Source: Yoonia maricola (GTDB taxonomy: Bacteria > Pseudomonadota > Alphaproteobacteria > Rhodobacterales > Rhodobacteraceae). From it: a stretch of DNA of 64,000 nucleotides. Shown here piece after piece: positions 17,451-25,732 of this stretch. The translations under genes and the position numbers were made by a program. The notes beneath the pieces are model-generated. The model worked only from the letters and a program-made list of their open reading frames with translations. It was not told the origin of the DNA and searched no databases. The stretch lies in contig NZ_PGTY01000005.1 in NCBI RefSeq assembly GCF_002797915.1, positions 62,001 to 126,000 of the forward strand, read 5' to 3'. The first letter of the stretch is position 1. The number at the start of each line of letters is the position of its first letter.

Positions 17451-18464
17451 ATGAAAAATTTCGTAATTACTATGGCACTGATGGGCGCGGCTTCTTCTGT
17501 GATGGCTGACCCCGCTGGCGTCAGGACGGCTGAAATCGAAATGCCCCACCATAACAGTCAGGCGGGTATATCGATCTGGTACCCCAACGGCGGCGGCGGC
17601 GATCTGGCGGTCGTCGCTGAAAACCCTGTTTTTCACGGAGTCGAAGCTGCCGTTGACGCAGAAGTACATGTCGGCACCCACCCGATCGTCATGTTCAGCC
17701 ATGGCATGGGGGGGACCACGCGGGCGCAGGCTTGGCTTGCATCTGGTCTTGCGGAACGCGGGGCGATTGTTGTGTCGGTAAATCACCCAAACTCGACTTG
17801 GGGTGATTTCGACATGTCCAAGGGGGTAAATCACTGGACACGGGTTGCTGATATGTCGATCGCACTTGATGTCTTATTGGCTGACCCCGCGTTCGTGGAT
17901 CACGTTGATACGTCGCGGATCATGGCGGCAGGGTTTTCCTATGGTGGGTGGACTGCGCTTTCGATGGGTGGATTGACTGGGAACCACGCAGGGATAATTG
18001 AGACTTGCAGGGAAAGACTAGATGAAATGGAGGCCTGCGCCATGCTTATGTCCGAGGGCGTTAACATGCCAGGGATTGATCCCGATGTCTGGAATGAAAG
18101 TTATGCGGATGCGCGGATCACACATGTAACGGCGATTGACCCGGGATTTGTCTGGGGGCTGACGGCAGCTAATGTGGCCGGCCTTTCGCCGAACGTGCAT
18201 ATGATCGGTTTTGGCGGCCCTCTTGATCGGATGCGTGCCACAAACTTTGACGAAAGCGGATTGACTGACCTGTTACCCAATGCCCGTTTTACGCGCTTTG
18301 ATCCAAGCTTTCACTTTACTGCCATGCCGTTGTGCAAACCCGCTGCCGAAGAAATCCTAGAGGAAGAGAATGACGACCCGGTATGTACCGACCCTGACGG
18401 AACTGATCGGGCGGCGGTGCATACCGCAATCATCGACATCATAGCGGAAGAATTGGGTCTTTGA
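17451..18464 (+). CDS. Secreted alpha/beta hydrolase (dienelactone hydrolase / PAF-acetylhydrolase-like)
   Basis: The 337-residue protein starts with a signal peptide (MKNFVITMALMGAASSVMA). It has the oxyanion-hole strand IVMFSHGMGG (79-88) and the nucleophile elbow GFSYGG with Ser163. A C-terminal DPSFHFTAM stretch may supply the catalytic histidine. This resembles the predicted dienelactone hydrolases related to platelet-activating-factor acetylhydrolase. The substrate is unknown. It is probably induced by the divergent AraC protein through the direct repeats in the shared promoter region. Confidence 0.75.
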   Translation: MKNFVITMALMGAASSVMADPAGVRTAEIEMPHHNSQAGISIWYPNGGGGDLAVVAENPVFHGVEAAVDAEVHVGTHPIVMFSHGMGGTTRAQAWLASGLAERGAIVVSVNHPNSTWGDFDMSKGVNHWTRVADMSIALDVLLADPAFVDHVDTSRIMAAGFSYGGWTALSMGGLTGNHAGIIETCRERLDEMEACAMLMSEGVNMPGIDPDVWNESYADARITHVTAIDPGFVWGLTAANVAGLSPNVHMIGFGGPLDRMRATNFDESGLTDLLPNARFTRFDPSFHFTAMPLCKPAAEEILEEENDDPVCTDPDGTDRAAVHTAIIDIIAEELGL

Positions 18465-18841
18465 GCAAAGCAGCCGTTCACCTGCAAAGAGCGTGACGGC
18501 TGCTTCGTCCCGCAAGGCGGACCTTCGACACGCATGTTGTCAATGTCCGCTGTGTGTGGTGGGGGCCGATGTGGTATAATAAAAACATCCTGTTTTAATG
18601 CGGAATATGCACTTCGAATGTACCCCACCCCGACCTACACTTCGCATAATGAAGTTTATGTAATATTATAAGTCCTCGGTTTTGAGGTAGCTCCGGCCTC
18701 ACCTTTGGCGAAGATAGGCAGCGGGATGCCGAAAAACGATCATTCATCTGCATCCATCACCCGATTGATATCGCTCAATCCCTTTCAGATGCGCCGTGCA
18801 AGCTTTCTCAAAGCAAGGCAGTTTTTTGGAGGAAATGTAAA
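18465..18841. other. 377-bp region: hairpin after the hydrolase gene, otherwise empty
   Basis: AAGCAGCCGT (18468-18477) and ACGGCTGCTT (18496-18505) form a 10-bp stem with an 18-nt loop directly after the hydrolase stop, a plausible 3' end. The remaining AT-rich DNA shows no gene. A good ribosome site (GGAGG, about 18829) precedes the SDR remnant at 18842. Confidence 0.5.
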
Positions 18842-19000
18842 ATGGGATTACTTGCCGGTCAAACTGGGCTGACTTTCGTTGCAGAAGGCGCGCATGTTGC
18901 AGTGTCAGATATCAACGATGATCAGGCACAGACTGTCGCTATGATCGAAAAGGCAGGTGGCACTGCTGTTCCGACTGATGGCGGCTATGTTGCGCAGTAA
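18842..19000 (+). pseudogene. Collapsed short-chain dehydrogenase: both ends kept, middle deleted in frame
   Basis: A 52-codon frame begins with a good ribosome site. Residues 9-43 read like the first beta-alpha-beta unit of an SDR (FVAEGAHVAVSDINDDQAQ, then EKAGGTA). The last residues, TDGGYVAQ, match the usual SDR C-terminus (V-D-G-G-Y). About 200 residues between these ends, including the active site, are missing, and the two pieces are still in frame. This is the scar of an internal deletion. It lies 33 bp before an orphan sugar ABC ATPase, so a polyol or sugar operon probably stood here. Confidence 0.6.
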
Positions 19001-19033
19001 CGATCCGGCCATGCGCAAGCAGGTGCAATTCTC

Positions 19034-20041
19034 ATGATTGCGTTGCGCCTGACAGAGGTTCAGAAATCCTATGGTGACAACCATGTTTTATGTGATGTGA
19101 GCCTGACCATTGAGGATGGCGAATTTATCGTCATCGTTGGCCCTTCGGGCTGTGGCAAGACGACTTTATTACGTGTGGTTGCCGGGCTGGAGATGCCTGA
19201 CGATGGCCAGATCGAACTGTTCGAAGAGGTCGTAACCGAGATGTCCCCGGCCCAGCGGGGCGTTGCGATGGTATTTCAGTCTTACGCCCTTTACCCGCAT
19301 CTGACAGTGTTCAAGAACCTTGAATTTGCATTGGAGCTGGCGCATCTGAGCCGCGATGAAATTCGGCAGCGGATCACGGATGTCGCCAATATTTTATCGC
19401 TGGCGGACTATCTTGATCGCAAGCCGTCAGAACTTTCTGGTGGGCAGCGCCAGCGGGTCGCCTTGGGCCGTGCGCTGGTGCGCCAACCGCGCATGTTTTT
19501 GTTTGATGAACCCTTGTCGAACCTTGATGCGGGCCTGCGCATGAACACGCGGATCGAGATTGCAGAACTGCACCGCACCCTGAAAACGCCAATCCTTTAT
19601 GTCACCCACGACCAGACCGAAGCGATGACCCTGGCTGACCGCATCGTCGTTATGCGCGCTGGCCGGATTGAGCAGGTCGGCCAGCCGCTGGAACTATACA
19701 ACAACCCTGTGAATCGCTTTGTGGCAGGTTTTATTGGTTCTCCTGCGATAAACTTCTTGGGTGGCGACCTGTTGCCGGGGGCCGGTGCTGCCAGTGTCGG
19801 GGTCCGGCCAGAGCATCTGCGGGTGGTTGAGGATGGCAGGTTGCAGGGCAAGGTTCTGCATTATGAGCGTCTTGGCACCGACACCCATGTGATTGTCGAT
19901 CTGGGTGATACGCACCAGCTGACCGTGCGGCTGGTCGGGCAGTGGGAATTTGATCTGGATGCGCCAATCAGCCTTGATTTTGATGATGACAAGGTCGTTT
20001 TGTTTGATGCGCAGGGTGATCGGATCGTGAATAACGTGTAG
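19034..20041 (+). CDS. Sugar ABC transporter ATP-binding protein (UgpC/MalK/SmoK type), orphan
   Basis: The 335-residue protein has Walker A GPSGCGKTT (37-45), the signature LSGGQRQRVALGRALVR (about 133-149), Walker B FLFDEPLSNLD and a C-terminal TOBE region (about 255-335), the layout of MalK-type subunits of carbohydrate importers. No permease or binding-protein gene is beside it. The neighbour upstream is the collapsed SDR, and an unrelated exchanger gene follows convergently. It may serve permeases elsewhere, as some UgpC/MsmK ATPases do, or be the survivor of a lost operon. Confidence 0.85.
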   Translation: MIALRLTEVQKSYGDNHVLCDVSLTIEDGEFIVIVGPSGCGKTTLLRVVAGLEMPDDGQIELFEEVVTEMSPAQRGVAMVFQSYALYPHLTVFKNLEFALELAHLSRDEIRQRITDVANILSLADYLDRKPSELSGGQRQRVALGRALVRQPRMFLFDEPLSNLDAGLRMNTRIEIAELHRTLKTPILYVTHDQTEAMTLADRIVVMRAGRIEQVGQPLELYNNPVNRFVAGFIGSPAINFLGGDLLPGAGAASVGVRPEHLRVVEDGRLQGKVLHYERLGTDTHVIVDLGDTHQLTVRLVGQWEFDLDAPISLDFDDDKVVLFDAQGDRIVNNV

Positions 20042-20088
20042 CGGGGCGCCACCATTGCTGTATCTCAATCTGGTGTTTGTCCGGCACG

Positions 20089-21126
20089 CTAGCGCACATA
20101 ATAATACGCCAGCAGACTCGCTCCGAAGGTGACTATCACCAGTACCGAATCCAGCCCAAGCACCCCTACCTTGGGTTTGCGCCGCACGATCAGGCCTGTC
20201 AGATAGATCGCCGTCACCACTATCCCGAAGGACAGCGCAAGGCTGACTGTCGTGGACGCCCCTTGCAGGATCGGGCCGCCGCGATAAAGGATGTCGGCGG
20301 GGAAGACCAAGACCAGCATGATCAGGTTGCTGCCGAAGATGTTCGAGATCGCCATCGTGTAGGCACCCAGCCGGGCTGCGGTGATGCTGGTGGTCAGTTC
20401 GGGCAGGGATGTCGCGGCGGCCAGCAGTGTCACGCCGATGAAACTGGTGCCCAGCCCTGATTGCACTGCGATGCGTTCTGCAAAGAGAACAAGCAGCAGC
20501 CCAAAGACAAGGATCGCAAGACAGGCCACGACCGATTGCAGGATCAGCGCATGGTTTGTCGTCTTGTCATCGTCTGCGGTGGCCAGAAACGGGCGGTCTT
20601 GGGTGTCGGGCAGATCAACCGGGATCCAGTCGCTCGACCCGTCATAGCGGCGCAGAATCCAGATCGTGCCGGCGTAGGTGAGCGCGATAAACACGCTGCC
20701 TGCACCGATTTGAAACACCACGACTGTTTCGCCGGTGGTGGTGATGATCAGTGTGATTGCCAGCAAAAGCACCAGCAACGTCGCCTCAAGCGCGTGATTG
20801 GCTTTGCGCGGATAATTTGTAATCGCGCCCCGCGCCCAGAAATCTGCTATCCCCAGAATGGCTGTTTGCAAGGCGATACCGCCAAACAGGTTGTTCAGCA
20901 CCAGATTTTGCGCCTGATTGATCGCCGCTGACAGGGTTGTGGCCACTTCGGGCAACGATGTCGCCAAAGAGAGCAGCAACAGACCCACCAACGATTTTGC
21001 CAGTTTGAAGCGGTCCGACAAAGTGTCCGCCAGATAGGCCAGCCGCGCCCCGGAAAACCACACGACGCCCGCGCAAAGCGCAAAGATCAACAGGCTGCTG
21101 GTCAAGGATGTGGCGGGCATAGTCAT
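20089..21126 (-). CDS. Sodium/calcium exchanger family (CaCA) membrane protein
   Basis: The 345-residue protein is a cation antiporter with about ten or eleven membrane helices. Both alpha-repeats are clear: LATSLPEVATTLSAA (about 54-68) and the later AAATSLPELTTSITA, with a conserved Asn-rich continuation (NNLFGG, SNIFGSN). The ATG at 21126 is chosen because AAGG lies 6 bp upstream and the earlier in-frame ATG would run through the FNR-type box. It is divergent from a site-2 protease gene across that box. Confidence 0.82.
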   Translation of the reverse strand: MTMPATSLTSSLLIFALCAGVVWFSGARLAYLADTLSDRFKLAKSLVGLLLLSLATSLPEVATTLSAAINQAQNLVLNNLFGGIALQTAILGIADFWARGAITNYPRKANHALEATLLVLLLAITLIITTTGETVVVFQIGAGSVFIALTYAGTIWILRRYDGSSDWIPVDLPDTQDRPFLATADDDKTTNHALILQSVVACLAILVFGLLLVLFAERIAVQSGLGTSFIGVTLLAAATSLPELTTSITAARLGAYTMAISNIFGSNLIMLVLVFPADILYRGGPILQGASTTVSLALSFGIVVTAIYLTGLIVRRKPKVGVLGLDSVLVIVTFGASLLAYYYVR

Positions 21127-21160
21127 GCGCCTTGCCTGACCGACAGATGCGGGCAGCATT

Positions 21161-21174
21161 TTGACATTGCTCAA
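21161..21174. promoter_or_regulatory. FNR/FnrL-type box TTGACATTGCTCAA
   Basis: It fits TTGA-N6-TCAA and lies between the divergent CaCA exchanger (35 bp from its start) and the site-2 protease gene (46 bp from its start). It is one of six such sites found in intergenic DNA between 21 and 39.2 kb. Confidence 0.55.
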
Positions 21175-21220
21175 TCAAGTGTCTGTCAGTCGGTGCTATT
21201 TTACGCACAAAGGCGGTGTC

Positions 21221-22363
21221 ATGATGTTCTCAAACGCGATCAAGTTGTTTCGACTGGGTGGATTTGATATCAAGCTCGATCCCAGTTGGTTCCTGATTGC
21301 CGGTTTGATCACCTGGACGCTATCGACCCAGTATTTCCCCCTGACCTTGCCCGGTCAGACGATGGCTGCCTATGTCACGCTTGCTGTCATTGCGATGCTG
21401 GGGTTTTTTGCTTCGCTTTTGTTACACGAGATCGCGCATTCGGTGGTGGCCCGCCGCTATGGCGTGCGGATCAAGGGGATTACGCTGTTTTTGTTCGGTG
21501 GCGTGGCGGAACTGGAGAGTGAGGTGCCAACTGCCAAGGCCGAGTTATGGGTTGCGCTGGCCGGGCCCGCAATGAGCGTTTGCCTTGCCGTCGTGTTCTG
21601 GACCGTCAGTTGGTTGTCCGAGCTGACCTTGGGCGCCCCTGCCCTGACGATCGTGCTGGTCTATCTGGCGATGATCAACATGATCATTGCCGTGTTCAAT
21701 ATGGTCCCGGCCTTTCCGCTGGATGGCGGACGCGTGCTGCGGGCCTATCTGTGGAACCGCCACGGCGATGTGTTGCGTGCCACCCGGATTGCTGCGCAGT
21801 CGGGAACGGTTTTTGGATATGCGCTGATGATCTTGGGTGTGTTGGCGCTGTTTCAGGGGGCTGTGACAGCGGGCCTTTGGTATATCCTGATCGGGTTTTT
21901 CGTGTTGGCCGCCGCCAAGTCGGCGTTTCAAAACCAGCTGATGCAAAGCACCTTTGAAGGCAAGACCGTGCGCGCCTTGATGATCCGTGATCCGGTTATC
22001 GCCTCGCCTGAGTTAACCCTATCAGCGTTCGTCAATCAGGTGATGTTGGCGGAACGGGTCAGTTTTGCGCCTGTTGTGGCCGATGGTGTGCTGATCGGGC
22101 AGATTGATAAGGATGTGTTGTCGGCGATTGATCGTGACAATTGGACCAGTACGCGTGTCGGGGACGTGTTTGCGGGGCTTGATGTGGCGGCCACGATCCC
22201 GCCGGATATGCCGATTGACGCGCTGCTAAAGCGTATCGCTGAGACCGGCACGCGCAAGTTTCTTGTAGTGCAGGATCACAAACTGTTGGGGGTTGTCACG
22301 CTGGCCAATCTGATTGGGCATCTGCATGACACCGACCAGAGCAACCGGCGCAAGGTGTGGTAG
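21221..22363 (+). CDS. Site-2 protease family zinc metalloprotease (M50) with C-terminal CBS region
   Basis: This intramembrane protease has 380 residues. The zinc site HEIAH is at 69-73 in the second or third helix, and the distal ligand motif NMVPAFPLDGGRVLRA follows at about 160. A C-terminal soluble region (about 240-360) resembles a pair of CBS modules (VRALMIRDPVIAS, TRKFLVVQDHKLLGVVT). The ATG at 21221 is chosen because AAAGGCGG precedes it; an upstream frame would overlap the FNR-type box. M50-CBS proteins of this type have no settled substrate. Confidence 0.85.
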   Translation: MMFSNAIKLFRLGGFDIKLDPSWFLIAGLITWTLSTQYFPLTLPGQTMAAYVTLAVIAMLGFFASLLLHEIAHSVVARRYGVRIKGITLFLFGGVAELESEVPTAKAELWVALAGPAMSVCLAVVFWTVSWLSELTLGAPALTIVLVYLAMINMIIAVFNMVPAFPLDGGRVLRAYLWNRHGDVLRATRIAAQSGTVFGYALMILGVLALFQGAVTAGLWYILIGFFVLAAAKSAFQNQLMQSTFEGKTVRALMIRDPVIASPELTLSAFVNQVMLAERVSFAPVVADGVLIGQIDKDVLSAIDRDNWTSTRVGDVFAGLDVAATIPPDMPIDALLKRIAETGTRKFLVVQDHKLLGVVTLANLIGHLHDTDQSNRRKVW

Positions 22364-22375
22364 GCGTGTTCCACG

Positions 22376-23536
22376 CTACTTACCCTGCGTAGTCCGTTTG
22401 ATCGCATAGGCCGTGGCAAGTGGCCCCAGAACCTCGAACACTACTGTGGTGCCGATTGTCAGCGCGATGATCTGGGAGCCCCAGTCTGGAAATCTTTGTG
22501 CTGCGATCAGGGCCATCCCAATCGCCACACCCGCCTGCGGCAAAAGCGCGACCCCATACCAGCGCGCTTCTTGTTGCGGGACGCGGGCGATGCGCGCGCC
22601 AAGCCAGCCGCCAAGAATTCGCGCGACGATCCGCAGGACGATAAAGCCCAGACCAATTGCACCTAGGGTGGTCGCGACGGCAAGGTCCAGCGCACCGCCT
22701 GCGAGGATGAAAAACAACACAACAAACGGCCATTGGATATGTTCGATTTCATGGAACGCCTTGGTGTGATGGGCGGCCAGATTGACGATGACCGCCCCAA
22801 CCACCATGCCGGTGATCAAAAATGACACCTCCAGCCAGAGCGACAGCCCCGCACTGAGGAAAACCAACGCCAGCGCCTCGATCTGCAAGGGTTCGCCGTC
22901 GCGCAGGCGCCCTGTCAGCAAGGCCGCAGGCGCCCCGATCAGCAGCCCCAGTGCAATGGCACCAAGAATTTCCCATGCGGCAAGCGATAGCCCGGCGATA
23001 TCCTGATGCCCCTCTAACTGCGCCACGATCACGAGTACGACACTGAACACCAGCAGCCCCCAGACATCATCAATAGCCACGATCCCTTTCAGCGTGCGGC
23101 CAAAGCTGTTGTTGATCCCTGATTGCCGGATCACATCATTGGTCGCCGCCGGATCCGTTGCTGTGGCAATCGCCGCCAATAACAAGGCCAGCCCCAGCGG
23201 CAGGCCGATTGCCACAAGGCTGACGCTGATCAGCAGGATCGTCACCGCGATCACCGCAAGCGAGATCAGGATGATTTTTTTGCCGTTCGCGCGCAGGTCC
23301 TTGCGGTGCATTGCCCCGCCCAGCAGGAAGGCCACCATCGTCAGCGCAATCACCGACAACATGTCGTACCACGCATGCAAATCCGCCGGGATCACGTCAA
23401 ACCCGGCCCCGCCTGCCGCAAGACCAATGAACAAAAACAGGGTCACCCGTGGGAACCCTGTTTTACGAGACATCAGATCAGCCGCCAGACCACCCAGAAA
23501 CAGCGCGCCCAAAGCGATCAAGGATGCAGGTTGCAT
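22376..23536 (-). CDS. Monovalent cation:proton antiporter (CPA2 / KefB-like membrane domain)
   Basis: The 386-residue protein has about twelve membrane helices and the Na+/H+ exchanger domain only, with no TrkA-N regulatory tail. Segments AATDPAATNDVIRQS and FVVLFFILAGGALDL are typical of the family. The ATG at 23536 is preferred over one 45 bp upstream because the earlier start lies inside the small lipoprotein gene and adds a non-membrane Cys/His stretch. It follows the lipoprotein gene by 10 bp and is probably co-transcribed with it. Confidence 0.82.
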   Translation of the reverse strand: MQPASLIALGALFLGGLAADLMSRKTGFPRVTLFLFIGLAAGGAGFDVIPADLHAWYDMLSVIALTMVAFLLGGAMHRKDLRANGKKIILISLAVIAVTILLISVSLVAIGLPLGLALLLAAIATATDPAATNDVIRQSGINNSFGRTLKGIVAIDDVWGLLVFSVVLVIVAQLEGHQDIAGLSLAAWEILGAIALGLLIGAPAALLTGRLRDGEPLQIEALALVFLSAGLSLWLEVSFLITGMVVGAVIVNLAAHHTKAFHEIEHIQWPFVVLFFILAGGALDLAVATTLGAIGLGFIVLRIVARILGGWLGARIARVPQQEARWYGVALLPQAGVAIGMALIAAQRFPDWGSQIIALTIGTTVVFEVLGPLATAYAIKRTTQGK

Positions 23537-23546
23537 GAGCGCCGGC

Positions 23547-23693
23547 CTAGAGTGGCAGCACGGTGCAATCAGCCGCATCAAGTGTCAGAACCGGATCATC
23601 GGGTCCGCATTCTTCGCCTGATATGGGATATGTCCCCTCAGTGGCGCAGCCCGCCAATATCAAGATGGCGAATAGGGGAATAATTCTCTTCAT
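23547..23693 (-). CDS. Small lipoprotein of 48 residues
   Basis: The protein starts MKRIIPLFAILILAGC, a signal peptide with lipobox LAGC (Cys16), and the mature part is about 33 residues with two further cysteines and a run of acidic residues (GEECGPDD). A ribosome site AGAGG precedes the ATG. It ends 10 bp before the antiporter gene and shares the promoter region with the divergent mla operon, where two FNR-type boxes lie. The function is unknown. Its shortness means automatic annotation would often miss it. Confidence 0.65.
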   Translation of the reverse strand: MKRIIPLFAILILAGCATEGTYPISGEECGPDDPVLTLDAADCTVLPL

Positions 23694-23753
23694 GACGGAC
23701 CTCTTTTGGTGGTGTGGATGTTCGAAAACCTAACTGCGCGTAGGCCCGCTCAA

Positions 23754-23767
23754 TTGATGTATATCAA
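23754..23767. promoter_or_regulatory. FNR/FnrL-type box TTGATGTATATCAA
   Basis: This is a perfect TTGAT-N4-ATCAA palindrome, 59 bp before mlaE and 60 bp before the divergent lipoprotein gene. It is the best match to the FNR consensus in the window. Confidence 0.65.
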
Positions 23768-23778
23768 GGCCGTTGGAT

Positions 23779-23792
23779 TTGACCTTGATCAA
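23779..23792. promoter_or_regulatory. Second FNR/FnrL-type box TTGACCTTGATCAA before mlaE
   Basis: It fits TTGA(C/T)-N4-ATCAA and lies 25 bp downstream of the first box and 34 bp before the mlaE ATG. A site this close to the start may repress mlaE, while the first could activate it or the divergent unit. Confidence 0.55.
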
Positions 23793-23826
23793 CATATGTC
23801 GCAGATTGCGGGCATAAGGTATTGAA

Positions 23827-24954
23827 ATGAATGCAAGCGCCTTACTTCTCCGCGATCAAAAGACACCGCCGCAAATCACCCTTTCAGAGGGTGTTTTGGC
23901 GCTGAAAGGCGACCTCTTGATTAGCACCATCGAGAGCCTTGATCTGCGCCAGAGTGCAGGCGACACCATTGATCTGAGTGGTGTCGGGCAATTTGATACT
24001 GCCGCGGCTTGGGCGGTGGTAACGCTGGAACGCCGCTTGCAAAGGGCGGGTGTTTCGCCGGTGATCACCGGGGCCAACGCATCGCAATTAGATATGATCA
24101 GCACCCTACGGCAGAACATGCCCGAAGGCGACGCGCCAAAGCTGCCGCGCCTCACAATTGTGGATCGATTGGAAAACATCGGGCGTGCCACTGTGTCGGC
24201 TATGCAGACGGCCTTGTCGATGGTGGCCTTTCTGGGCCGGGTGGTCGCAACAATTGTCGGCTTGATCCTGCGGCCCACACGGATCAGAGGCACGGCCATT
24301 GTTCACCATATGCAGCAGGTCGGACTGAGTGCTGTGCCTATCGTGGCCTTGATGGCATTTTTGATTGGCGTGGTGCTCGCGTTTCAAGGGGCCGCGCAAC
24401 TGCGCCAGTTCGGGGCCGAGGTGTTCGTTGTCGATCTGATTGCCATTTCGATCCTGCGCGAGTTGGGTATCCTGCTGACGGCGATCATCGTCGCGGGCCG
24501 CTCTGGCTCTGCGTTTACAGCCGCCATTGGCGCAATGAAAATGCGCGAAGAGATTGATGCGATGCGCACGCTGGGCATTGATCCGATTGAGGTTTTGGTC
24601 GCCCCGCGTGTGATCGCCCTGATCGTGATGTTGCCCGTGCTGGGCGTCATCGCCAATTTCGCGGGGCTTTTTGGTGGCATGGTGATGTCGTGGATCGAAT
24701 TGGGCGTCGCGCCGGGCGTATTTCAGGCACGGTTGCTCAGCAATACGGATGTCTGGCACTTTGGCGTTGGTATGATCAAGGCCCCGTTTTTTGCGCTGAT
24801 CATCGGGATCGTGGGTTGTTTTGAAGGCATGCAAGTGGGTGGCGATACGGAGTCACTGGGGCGTTTAACCTCGACTTCGGTTGTCGTGACGATCTTTCTG
24901 GTCATCACAGCAGACGCCATGTTTTCGATCTTTTTTTCGATCGTTGGGGTCTGA
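23827..24954 (+). CDS. mlaE: Mla-type lipid ABC transporter permease with N-terminal STAS domain
   Basis: MlaE is the inner-membrane permease of a phospholipid (Mla/MCE) transporter that helps keep the outer membrane asymmetric. The 375-residue protein joins an N-terminal STAS-like domain (about 15-105, equivalent to MlaB) to a permease domain (about 150-375) with the family stretch ISILRELGILLTAIIVAGRSGSAFTA and EEIDAMRTLGIDP. The four following genes overlap or adjoin, giving mlaE-mlaF-mlaD-pqiC-like. Two FNR-type boxes lie just upstream. Confidence 0.87.
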   Translation: MNASALLLRDQKTPPQITLSEGVLALKGDLLISTIESLDLRQSAGDTIDLSGVGQFDTAAAWAVVTLERRLQRAGVSPVITGANASQLDMISTLRQNMPEGDAPKLPRLTIVDRLENIGRATVSAMQTALSMVAFLGRVVATIVGLILRPTRIRGTAIVHHMQQVGLSAVPIVALMAFLIGVVLAFQGAAQLRQFGAEVFVVDLIAISILRELGILLTAIIVAGRSGSAFTAAIGAMKMREEIDAMRTLGIDPIEVLVAPRVIALIVMLPVLGVIANFAGLFGGMVMSWIELGVAPGVFQARLLSNTDVWHFGVGMIKAPFFALIIGIVGCFEGMQVGGDTESLGRLTSTSVVVTIFLVITADAMFSIFFSIVGV

Positions 24955-24955
24955 C

Positions 24956-25732
24956 ATGGCAGAACCACCTATTATCAGCGTACGTGGTCTGGTGACGCGA
25001 TTTGGCAATCATACGATTCATGACGGGCTTGATCTGGATGTGCGCAAGGGCGAGATTATCGGAATTGTCGGTGGTTCGGGCACCGGCAAATCCGTTCTGC
25101 TGCGCGCGGTTGTCGGCCTGCTGAAACCAGCCGCAGGGCAGATCACTGTGTTTGGTGAAAATGTGCGCGATACCGGTGTGGCCGATTATCGCCGCCTGCG
25201 CCGTCGCTGGGGCGTGATGTTTCAGGACGGGGCGCTGTTTTCATCGCTGAGTGTGCAGCAAAACGTCGAAGCGCCGATGCGTGAACAACTGGACCTTTCC
25301 CCGCAGACACGTGCCGCACTGGCCGCGATAAAGGTGCGCATGGTTGGCCTGCCAGAGAACGCCCTACAAAAAATGCCGTCAGAGCTGTCAGGCGGGATGC
25401 GCAAGCGCGCGGGCTTTGCCCGGGCCATCGCGTTGGACCCCGAGATTGTGTTTCTGGATGAACCAACCGCCGGTCTTGATCCGATTGGTGCGGCGGAGTT
25501 TGACGCGCTGACGGCCCAGTTGCGCCGCACTCTTGGGCTGACCGTGTTTCTGGTGACCCATGATCTTGATACCCTGCATGCGATCTGTGACCGTATCGCC
25601 GTGCTGGCCGAGGGCCGCGTTCTGGCGACTGGCACGATGGCGCAGATGCTAGAGGTCGATCATCCTTGGGTGCAGGCCTATTTCAAAGGGCCTCGTGCCC
25701 GTGCTGCACTGATCCAAAAGGAAGCAAGCTAA
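24956..25732 (+). CDS. mlaF: Mla-type ABC transporter ATP-binding protein
   Basis: The 258-residue ATPase has Walker A GGSGTGKS (about 40-47), signature LSGGMRKRAGFARAIALDPE and Walker B VFLDEPTAGLDPIG, with the M-R-K-R variant signature typical of MlaF. The ATG at 24956 is used because it begins right after the mlaE stop (1-bp gap) and gives the usual MlaF N-terminus. It overlaps the mlaD start by 1 bp (TAATG). Confidence 0.88.
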   Translation: MAEPPIISVRGLVTRFGNHTIHDGLDLDVRKGEIIGIVGGSGTGKSVLLRAVVGLLKPAAGQITVFGENVRDTGVADYRRLRRRWGVMFQDGALFSSLSVQQNVEAPMREQLDLSPQTRAALAAIKVRMVGLPENALQKMPSELSGGMRKRAGFARAIALDPEIVFLDEPTAGLDPIGAAEFDALTAQLRRTLGLTVFLVTHDLDTLHAICDRIAVLAEGRVLATGTMAQMLEVDHPWVQAYFKGPRARAALIQKEAS

